Below are positions 12,330 to 20,435 of a stretch of 64,000 nucleotides of DNA, one piece after another. The stretch's first letter is position 1; each line of letters starts with the position of its first letter. Below the pieces are notes generated by a model, which had not been told where the DNA came from, made no database searches, and was given only the letters and a program-made list of their open reading frames with translations. The DNA comes from Gracilaria gracilis (taxonomy: Eukaryota; Rhodophyta; Florideophyceae; Gracilariales; Gracilariaceae): contig JARGSG010000011.1 in NCBI GenBank assembly GCA_030374805.1, positions 186,001-250,000 of the forward strand, in the 5' to 3' direction. A program made the position numbers and the translations under genes.

Positions 12330-13640
12330 AAAAGAACGGCGGCGGCGGAGTGACCAGCGCGGTGGCGACAGAGCGCTTCTGCGTGCACATGCGGCGATGG
12401 GCGGCGGCGGTGGTGGAGGGCGGTGCGGCCAGCGGCGGCGGCGCGGGCGGCGGCGGCAGCGGGGAGGGGTGCGGGGGTGGCATAGCGCCTCTGCCAGCAG
12501 CGACGGCGGAGGGCGGCGCGGTGGTGCCAGTGGTAGATGCAGTGGGCTTTGGTAGCACAGTGGTTTTGCGGCGCAATCATGGCAAAGGGCATCAGGGGAA
12601 AGAATTGCGGGGGAGGCGGAGAGCGGCGAGGTGGTGCCCGAGCAAAGAACCGTGGCAGGAGCGGGACGTGGGGGTAGCAGAGCGCATCTTTCGGCGGCGC
12701 CGGCCGCGGCAGAGGAACGTGGGGGCGATAGAGCGCCTGTGCCAGTGGTGCGCGAGCGGCAAGCGGAGGGCGACAGAGCGCCTCTCCCGGTGGCGGCGGC
12801 TCTGTCAGCGGTGGCGGTTGAGGGCAGCGCTGCCGGCGGCAGTTGCTCTACCCGCGGCAGCGGTGGAGGGCAGGGCGAGCGGCGGCGGGAGGAAGCGGGG
12901 GCGGCAGAGCGCCTCTGCCGGCGGCGTTGGCTTTGCCCCCTGCGACGGTAAATGGCGAGAGCGCTTCTGCCAGTGGCGCGCGAGCGGCGGTAGAGGGCGA
13001 GGCGGGTGGCGGCGGAACGAAGCGGGGACGGAAGAGCGCCTCTGCCGGCGGCGGGGGCTCTGACCCCTGCAACGGTAGAGGCGGAGGGAAGCAGGGGCGG
13101 CAGAGCGTTTCTGCCGGTGGCGCCCGAGCGGCAGCGGCGGCGGCGGGGAGGCGGCAGAGGGCCTCGGGAGGAAGCAAAGGCGGCAGAGCGCTTCTGCCGG
13201 CATCGGTGGCTTTGCCCCCTACGATGGTAAATGGCGAGAGCGCTTCTGCCGGTGGCGCGCAAGCGGCGGTGGAAGGCGGGGCGAGTGGCGGCGGAACGAA
13301 GCGGGGACGGCAAAGCGCGTCTGTCGGCGGCGGGGGGGGGGGACGGCAGAGCGCCTCTGCCGGCGGCGGGGGGGACGGCAGAGCGTCTCTGCCGGCGGCG
13401 GGGGGGACGGCAGAGCGCCTCTGCCGGCGGCGGGGGGGACGGCAGAGCGCCTCTGCCGGCGGCGGGGGCTCTGACCCCTGCAACGGTAGAGAGCGGCGCG
13501 AAAGGCGGTGGAGGGAAGCGGGGGCGGCAGAGCGCCTTTGCCGGTGGCGCCCGAGCGGCGGCGGTGGCGGCGGAGAGGCGGCAGAGCACCTCTGCTGGCG
13601 AGGAGCGCTTCTGCTGGTGGGGGACTGCGGGAGGTCGGGA
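12330..13640. repeat. GC-rich minisatellite (GGCAGAGCGCCTCTGCCGGC units)
   Basis: Some 1.3 kb of degenerate tandem repeats whose core GGCAGAGCGCCTCTGCCGGC contains a near-palindrome (GCAGAGCGCCTCTGC). The best-conserved units lie at about 13345-13465, where several copies of about 30 bases, separated by runs of G, follow each other. Because the unit contains few stop trinucleotides, both strands carry overlapping open frames of 100-430 codons that translate to Arg/Pro/Ala or Gly/Ala repeats. I treat these as by-products. Confidence 0.85.
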
Positions 13641-14699
13641 GAAAAAAAAAGGACGACGACGGCTGTTGCATTACAGTCATTGGGACTCACCCACGTTTAA
13701 TGTTTTTACTTTCGGTTGAATTGGGGTGGTGGGAGGTTGGGTCCAGGGTCGCGCTGAGAGCCCCACCGGTTTCTGCAGATTGCGCACCATCATGGTCGCT
13801 TTTCTTGAATTCTGTCGCACCATCATGGATGTCTAATAGACTCTGGCCTCCGGAGGAGATCCGTTTGCTTGCTTATTTCGCTCTGATCGTGGGGGGATGG
13901 ATCAGAGACACTGCATTCAGTACAGTTTCCAGATCCAAATCTGAACCACGATTGATTTCTTTGAGAAGACAGAAAGCTCTCCTACCGTCGAAAGCTAATC
14001 CACTGTGTACGACGGTACACGTATCTACCTATCTAAGTATGCTCAAACGTAAGGTAATCCACTAGCTATCAAAGTATGTTGATATCTCTACACCATACGA
14101 TCACTATGGTGATCATCACCGTAAACTGGGCAAATCGAATAGGGTAATTATTGGAACGTACGGAAAGAATGGGCTCCTAGAGCTGGGATGTAGAGCTGTG
14201 TTCTTTACTGTACATGGTGGGCCCACAGGAAACCTATCATTTTCTTCTACGAAGAGACAAACTCCAACACCTATTACGCATAGATTTGAGAACTGGAGGA
14301 TACAGCCACACAGGGACAAACAACAAACGGAAGAACCTACTTGGCATACATGGGAATGAATGAATTTGGATAGGTAACGTACCATATGGGAAACTGGCAT
14401 CTGCATCCGCCATCCAATCCCCAGTGAGTCCGGGGAGTCCTTGGACTGCAATACAGCTCGTAACGAAGTGAGATCAGTGCTCGTGCCGAACTAGTACAGT
14501 CTGCGAAACTGAAAAGGATCCACATCTTTAACCATAGATTGTAGCGTACTGGGCTAGATGTAAGCCCAAACAACGTGCGTAGGCTACAGCTCGCACACGA
14601 GTGCTTCCATACATTGTGCAAAATCACAGTTTAAAGCACAGAATAACATCATAGTGCTGCATAGATAACACGAAAGTCTGATAGAGCCACGCAATATTA
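13641..14699. other. No gene seen
   Basis: About 1.06 kb between the minisatellite and the Tc1 element. It has only short frames without recognisable motifs and no clear RNA gene or repeat. Confidence 0.5.
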
Positions 14700-15862
14700 T
14701 AAAGACCAAAACAATTCTTTATACTTTACGAGCTTAATAGGTAGTCGACGAGCCCTAAGACTCTATAACCGAAACAAGACGACGCGGCATAGAGTGGTAA
14801 AGCGTTCGGATGTAGTTTAGAGTTATTCAAGACCACGCAGCAACCACAGCTTCCGCCAAACTTTCCAAAGATTCATACTGCCTTCCCTCGCGATACACTT
14901 CCCTCGCCATGTGTCCCCAGACGTTCTCAATTATTTTGAGGTCTGGGGACTTCGCAGGCCAATCTAAAACATCAACCTCCTTCTCCTCCAACCAACTTTT
15001 TGTGTAATTCGACCGGTGAATAGAGGCATTGTCGTGTTGTAAAGTCCAACGTTCCTCCAATGTTTCTGCCGCAAAAGGTAGTAGTGAACGCTCCAGAGTC
15101 TCACAGTACTTCTCGGAGTTCTGTGTGCCATGAATTCTATCTAACTCGGAAAGTCCGTGGTAGGAAATAGCTCTCCAGATCATCAACGATTTCCCTCCCT
15201 GCTGCCTCTTCGAGAAAATCTCTGGCGTGGTGCGCAGATCGTGCCAGTAGCACGGCGGACCATCCGGGCCGTCGAGGTTGAACTTTTCTTCGTCGGAAAA
15301 CACAACTCGTTTCCATTTAATAGCGCGAAAGTCAAGCTTTGACTTTGCCCATTCAAGGCGGAAAACTTTGTGACTTTTGTTGAGGTATGGACCCTTCGGC
15401 ATCTTCTGGTATTTGAGATAGGGCACGCTGTTTAACACCTGTTGTACGCGGCGGACGGAGACGGGAAAATCGTATTGTCGTTGGAGGTCAGAGGCACTGC
15501 ACCTGGTCCTTGCGGCCTGTCGGATAATAAGCCTTGTTGCTTTTGTGGTGAGCTTCTAGTTGCGGGGTTTGAATTGCCGTTGTTGGGATGGATGCGGACG
15601 GCTCAAAAACTTTTGTATACAGCTACGGCTGCGTTTGAACTCTTCCGCGATGTGTCGTTGAGACATTCCATGGGAATGGTGAGCAAGAATCTCCGCTTTC
15701 TCGGCGTCGGTGAGTTCGGGACCTCTTGGCATTGTTAGCGGCGATGGGAGGAGAGAAAATGGACGCAATGCACGAAGAGAAGCTCTGCTTTTGCATGTTA
15801 CATTTGAATTGTAGCGCGCTTTTCGTTTCCGTTTTATGGTTTAAACAATGTTAAGGTCTTTA
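14700..15862 (-). mobile_element. Tc1/mariner element with TA target duplication
   Basis: The transposase at 14827-15732 lies between short terminal inverted repeats: TAAAGACC at 14700-14707 and GGTCTTTA at 15855-15862. Each is flanked outside by TA (14698-14699 and 15863-15864), the target always duplicated by this superfamily. Inside the perfect 8 bases the ends keep imperfect similarity for about 18 more. Total length is 1163 bp, in the usual size range. The termini are read by eye and the TIR is short, so the exact ends are moderately certain. Confidence 0.6.
14827..15732 (-). pseudogene. Tc1-type DD34E transposase with one in-frame stop
   Basis: From MPRGPELTDAEKAEIL the frame shows an N-terminal helix-turn-helix (MSQRHIAEEFKRSRSCIQKF), a second HTH-like segment, then the catalytic domain. 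Key residues are Asp in VVFSDEEKFNLDG, Asp in LQHDNASIHRS and Glu in PDLKIIENVWGHM. The last two are 34 residues apart, which is the DD34E signature of Tc1. The only interruption I see is a TAG at 15556-15558 (codon 59). The frame before and after it is the same and both sides remain recognisable, so this is a nearly intact and probably young copy. Start chosen at 15732, where Tc1 homology begins. An ATG 12 codons upstream is also possible. Confidence 0.85.
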
Positions 15863-16973
15863 TAAAGCTTCGTGGTCTTATAGAAATTTCGTTGCTTACT
15901 GTATCAATATCTGACGCGATACGCCTGCGTTTTGTGGTCTTGGTTAGGCTTGTTACGCTGTTTACAGTGTAGAATCAGCCAGTGGACTCTGGATACGTGA
16001 GGCCTTTTTTTCTACGAGCTATCAGCCTAATGCTTTCTGGATCCATTTGGATTTCGGGGACTGTAACAGGGTTAAGAGGGGCACACGGAAGCCCACTCTG
16101 GCCGCCCGATTAATTAGGGCGTCCTGCAGTCCCAATAACCCTTCAGGAGCGAGCCTTCATAACACCATTCTATGATGATCTGCCTGTCCTTGAAGTGAAG
16201 ACGTCAGGAACGGGTGGAAGGGCAAACAAATCGGGGTTAATGGAGCTGGGCCCAGAGCCAAGGTAGCTGAACCCGGGGGGGATGTGGGGATAGGGATACG
16301 CGGTGGATTGGGAAGGAAATTGTAATACTGTACGGGTAGAGGAATTAGAGCAATCAGCGACAAGGGCGTCACCATCACTGTTATAATAACTTTGGGTTCT
16401 GGATTAGTGCGCAGATGTGAGTTCAAAAGCCGCATCACCAAAAGCACACATTGGCTTCCGGGGTTCTGGAAAAGTCTTTGACATGTTAGCTACAATTGTT
16501 GCTTTTCTTTCAGCAAACAGAGGCAAAACCATTCTTTTCCATAATATTATTACGTACCCGCTTTGATCATCCTAATGCTTAGAGATCTACAGAAATATCT
16601 AAGAGGACTTAGCCGCTGCTGTCACAGATCTGTCTCTTCCCAACCAAGATCGTATGAAATGGAGAAGTGTCATTGTACCCTGTACGTCCTAGAAAAAGCT
16701 CTGATAAAGATATTCCAGTTTCTCACACATAATAAAGACTTGTTTATCTCAGACATGCCCCACAAATACCGACTGTGAAGCACTTGCCATCTTCAAACAC
16801 CCTGCAATGACCCTCTCGATCTCCAAACACTATCTGTCTGGGCACGTTGCGTCCTTAACTTCCCAAAGACAATATAGCAACAAATAGTCTACTTTTGCTG
16901 TACTCCCCAGCTCCATCAAGCCAGCCGCGTCTGTGAAAGAGAAGCAATCTGTTCTACGTCTCGCTCTCACCAT
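15863..16973. other. No gene seen
   Basis: About 1.1 kb between the Tc1 element and the 3' end of the FAD monooxygenase gene. Open frames are short and unrecognised. The last part is presumably 3' untranslated sequence of the monooxygenase. Confidence 0.5.
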
Positions 16974-18596
16974 TCATATTGCCGCAAGCAGCAAAGCAAT
17001 CGGAACGCTGATGCCGGCAACCAGCAAAGCAGCACCAATATACAAGCGCATTGTGGTTTGATCCGCGCGCTGCATAATCTCCTCATACGAATCGCACGCA
17101 CTCCTCAGAAAAACCGCCGGCGCATAGAACACCCCCGGAAACCGTTTCGCCAGACCGCTTCTGAGGGCGAGATTGAAAGCATCAAAGCGCGATGGAACCG
17201 TCGCGATCACACTTCTCTGTGCGAATCGCATCAAGGCAGCCGTCTCCGGCTCTCGCAAGCGCTCATATCGCGTGACAAGTTGCGAGGGCGTATCGTCAAG
17301 TCCCCCTTCCACCAGCGCGTTAACAAATACAAACGCGTCTTGAAGCCCTGCGTTAAGCCCTTCGCCCACGTCCGGTGGGAACGAATGCGCCGAGTCGCCG
17401 AGGAACACAATACCGCTCGGATCGGTGCCTTTGGCAGCTGTGGCACACAGAGAGGCGCGTCGCGCCACGCTGGGCAAATTCAACGGTTCTACTGACAAAA
17501 ATGTGGACATTGCTTGTTCGCTGATGACCTCTCGCGGGCGAAGCAACGGAAGCTCCTTTTCAAAGAGATTGATGGCGGAGTTGGCGTCAGTGAGGCGCCA
17601 AACGACATGAGAGGGGTGTGCTCGCACGGCGGCACGTACGCCGCCTTGCGTGTTGATAACGTGTTGAGACTGGGGGAATATGTCGAGCAACAATGAATGT
17701 TTCATTCGCGATGGATAAATGTTATGAAAGGTGTACATCATGTAATCTCCCGGCGCATACTGATCGTCGTCAATGTTGCTACCTGGTTCACTCTTGTGAA
17801 AGTGTGGATGCAGCATGAGAATCTTTGCCTGAAGGCGCTGAGCGTACGTTGGAAAGGAAAGACGTTCCAAGCCGGCACGTGATCGCACGGGCGCGTTTTG
17901 CAGCAGTTGGGCACATGGAGAGCGAACGCCATCACAAGCAAGAAGAAGGCGAGTGTTGATGGAAGTCACATGCCCCGAGGCAGATTTCAAGCGCAGCTGC
18001 AACTGGCCGTCGTCCCCAAGCAGAACGTCATCAAGCGCCGTCTCGTACATACAAGTGACGGAAGAGGCAGCATCAATCTCATCGCGGCACAGCGACACGA
18101 ACGAATGTCGCGACACCGAAAGGCTGGGCTTTTTACCGGGCGCCAAGCGCCCCAGCGTGGCCACCGTCCACGAGCCATCCGGCTGTCGAACGTGCCTGCG
18201 CGGCGGGAACGAGCGCGTGCCAATACGCTGCAGCTCGCGCGCAAGGCGCGGCAGCCGCGAGAGCACCTGCAGCCCGCGGTTGTTCACGCCGAACGAATGC
18301 GCGCGCGGCGGCACCAGTGGCGGCGCGCGCGCGTTGCGCTCGACCAGCGTCACGCGCACGCCGTGCTGCTGTAGCAGCAGCGCCAGTACGCAGCCGACGG
18401 GGCCGGCGCCCACGATGGTGGCGTTGGCATTGAGGACGGCCGGCGCGATGCGCGGCGGCGTCGCCGGCGCCGCCGGCGCCGCCGCGCAGATTGGGCGGCG
18501 GCGCGGGCTGACGCACGGCCGCCGCGCGGCGCGGGCGCGGACGGGCGCCGCGCGCGCAAAGGCGGGGGAGCGGCGGTGGGGGGCGGACGTCATCAT
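16974..18596 (-). CDS. FAD-dependent monooxygenase (UbiH/kynurenine-hydroxylase type), likely organellar
   Basis: The protein (540 residues from the chosen start) opens with an Arg/Ala/Pro-rich leader that looks like a plastid or mitochondrial transit peptide. The Rossmann dinucleotide-binding motif VGAGPVGCVLALLLQQ comes next, followed by VTLVERN. Later comes the second FAD motif GDSAHSFPPDVGEGLNAG, which contacts the ribityl and pyrophosphate. The C-terminus is a hydrophobic helix (LYIGAALLVAGISVPIALLLAAI), as in membrane-anchored members. This arrangement fits the aromatic hydroxylase family that includes kynurenine 3-monooxygenase and ubiquinone hydroxylases. The substrate cannot be told from sequence. 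The open frame extends upstream to 18857. I chose M at 18596 because the upstream part is low-complexity and lacks family similarity. Confidence 0.8.
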   Translation of the reverse strand: MMTSAPHRRSPAFARAAPVRARAARRPCVSPRRRPICAAAPAAPATPPRIAPAVLNANATIVGAGPVGCVLALLLQQHGVRVTLVERNARAPPLVPPRAHSFGVNNRGLQVLSRLPRLARELQRIGTRSFPPRRHVRQPDGSWTVATLGRLAPGKKPSLSVSRHSFVSLCRDEIDAASSVTCMYETALDDVLLGDDGQLQLRLKSASGHVTSINTRLLLACDGVRSPCAQLLQNAPVRSRAGLERLSFPTYAQRLQAKILMLHPHFHKSEPGSNIDDDQYAPGDYMMYTFHNIYPSRMKHSLLLDIFPQSQHVINTQGGVRAAVRAHPSHVVWRLTDANSAINLFEKELPLLRPREVISEQAMSTFLSVEPLNLPSVARRASLCATAAKGTDPSGIVFLGDSAHSFPPDVGEGLNAGLQDAFVFVNALVEGGLDDTPSQLVTRYERLREPETAALMRFAQRSVIATVPSRFDAFNLALRSGLAKRFPGVFYAPAVFLRSACDSYEEIMQRADQTTMRLYIGAALLVAGISVPIALLLAAI

Positions 18597-19535
18597 GATG
18601 TGGGCAGCCAGCGGGCGTGCGGTCGGGAGGGCGGCGGCGAGCGACGATTCGCGCAAGCGCCGATGGTGGCGGCGGGAGATTCCGTGCGAACGCGTGGCCG
18701 AATAATTCTCTTTTCGCCGAGCCCGGAAGAGCTTTTGGTTGCGAGAAAGCAGATGAGCAGCCCGCCGTGGGCGCAATGGCGCCGAACATTTGTGCTTGGT
18801 AGCGACGCTGGCAAAGGCAGATGATGGCAATCGTGGGTTCCTTGCGAAGGCTCCCACGTCAACGGTAGTAGACGACGGCGCTCACAACAAAACCATGCGC
18901 CAATCGCCATACACACGCTCTCCAATGAGAGTCTCCATCTGTTGGCCACATTCGCTACACTCTTGGCCCACGGCGTCTATCTTTAGCTGTACAGTAAACT
19001 TTACGTGTAGCTGTAGCTGAGCCCTTTGTCTTTGTTCTTACCGCTTGTCATTGAAGATGCTTTCCAGAACCTCCAGAACAAAACAAAGCCACAAATGCGC
19101 AACCTTTCAACACATATCACACGATACGATATCTCTACCGCATATGCGGCAGAGATCTCAACCTCACGTCAACGTCCATCCGACCCATTTTAATGACTCT
19201 TCCCCTAGATACACAACAAACGTGAGCAAGCAGTTGCAATTCTAACGACGTGGCGTCAGCGATGTGGCGTCAGCAGCATGAATTGCCGTTGCCCAACCCA
19301 CGTGCCTGCTCAAGGAGGCCACAGTTTGCAAATTAACAACAAACGCCTGAGCGTGTCTCATTCAAATTCATCGCCATGCTCTGTCCCACCTCCCTTCCGT
19401 ACGCAACGCCTCCCCTTAAACACCCACAACAAACTCTTCTGGAGAAGCGAACTTCAATCATAATCAATACCATCGTCCTTTACATTGTTTGTTTGTTCAC
19501 CGCAACAGCAATTGTATTCATGTACGCAAGGCACA
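18597..19535. other. Intergenic, no gene seen
   Basis: The 5' region of the monooxygenase gene, plus about 0.6 kb downstream of gene C. Only short frames are visible. No RNA gene or repeat was recognised. Confidence 0.5.
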
Positions 19536-20078
19536 TCATATCTGCGAAACAAAAATACTATCCTGCTCAAGAAGAACTTTCACTTCGCCGTACACTTTAG
19601 CACAGTGTTCAGCACTCTCAAACTCAACTTGCGCCGAAGGCATATCATTTTCCTCTTGGCACCCGCTCATAGAAAATGAGACTATCGGTGCCCCTTCCAC
19701 TTCCACCATCTCTAAAATCGACGACCGAGTGAACCGGTGTCGCGGAATCCTCTGCAGCAGCAGTTTCTTGCCTCTGCTCTTCGTGACTCCTCCTTGAACT
19801 GCCAAATCTCCTTGGCAGCTTCGTTTTTGTTCACGCCCAGCATTTGGACTTGTTTGGCGCTTTGTGGGCTGGAAGGGCCCATTCCCACCTGGGTGAGAAC
19901 GCTTCCTTGAATGTGGGGCTGTATTTGGCTTGTCGTTACGACGCAGCCACTCCCCATATTTGACAGGCTTATAGCCCAGTTTCACAGCCATGGTCAAAAT
20001 CATTGAGAGCGGGAGAAGTATGTGGGACATGTATAGATCCCCATACTTATCCACGTAAACAAGATCCCCGTATTCCAT
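19536..20078 (-). CDS. Gene C of an unrecognised three-copy local family
   Basis: 180 residues. It shares with copies A and B the N-terminus (M-x2-x-DLVYVD-x2-GDLYM), a hydrophobic stretch ending LTMAVKLGYKPVK, a basic Ser/Pro-rich centre with nuclear-localisation-like clusters, a KLLLQxIPRxRFxRSxIxEMVxVEG segment, and a C-terminal part ending VYG-VK. Alignment to A/B suggests roughly half identical residues with indels in the middle, so C is the older copy. Start chosen at 20078 by alignment. The frame is open further upstream. Its promoter module is cut in two by the hAT transposon at 20436, which may have altered expression. No known domain is recognised. The C-terminal 50 residues could be a small alpha/beta fold. 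Confidence 0.6.
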   Translation of the reverse strand: MEYGDLVYVDKYGDLYMSHILLPLSMILTMAVKLGYKPVKYGEWLRRNDKPNTAPHSRKRSHPGGNGPFQPTKRQTSPNAGREQKRSCQGDLAVQGGVTKSRGKKLLLQRIPRHRFTRSSILEMVEVEGAPIVSFSMSGCQEENDMPSAQVEFESAEHCAKVYGEVKVLLEQDSIFVSQI

Positions 20079-20356
20079 TGCAAAAGAAGCTAACCGAGAA
20101 AACAAAGGAGCTTAGGTTTTGAGTGTTGGTACACACCAGGCAATTGAACCAGAGGACAAGAAGTAGCAAACCACAATTGAACCAGAGAAAGAGACGTAGC
20201 AACAAGCAAATGGTTAAGCAGAAAAGTAGCAGACGAAGTAGGAGTATCTGACAGAAAATTGAAGCGAAAGAGAAGCAGTGGTTGTCGGCAGAACGTAACA
20301 AAGTATCAGCTCAAAGCATGCTGAGGCTCACGACACATCCTCACGAGCTCAATTCC

Positions 20357-20435
20357 CCGTGCCTCTCGTCTGAGATGCATTCAATTTGATTTCCACGGAG
20401 AGTGGATAACCGAATTGTGGATTGTGACGATTTAC
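20357..20435 (-). promoter_or_regulatory. Conserved promoter module of gene C, ATG-proximal half
   Basis: Read on the minus strand, this segment contains the shared stretch with CAAATTGAATGCATCTC and a GCACGG core, also found before genes A and B. The distal half lies beyond the hAT element at 23343-23393. The module is about 280 bases upstream of the gene C start. Confidence 0.6.
20428..20435. repeat. hAT target-site duplication, left copy
   Basis: CGATTTAC, identical to 23343-23350. Removing the element and one copy restores a promoter sequence that aligns with those of genes A and B. Confidence 0.92.

Noticed and set aside
12285-13700. Long overlapping open frames on both strands (up to 434 codons)
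   Set aside because: They translate the GC-rich minisatellite into Arg/Pro/Ala or Gly/Ala repeats in several frames at once, without any domain.
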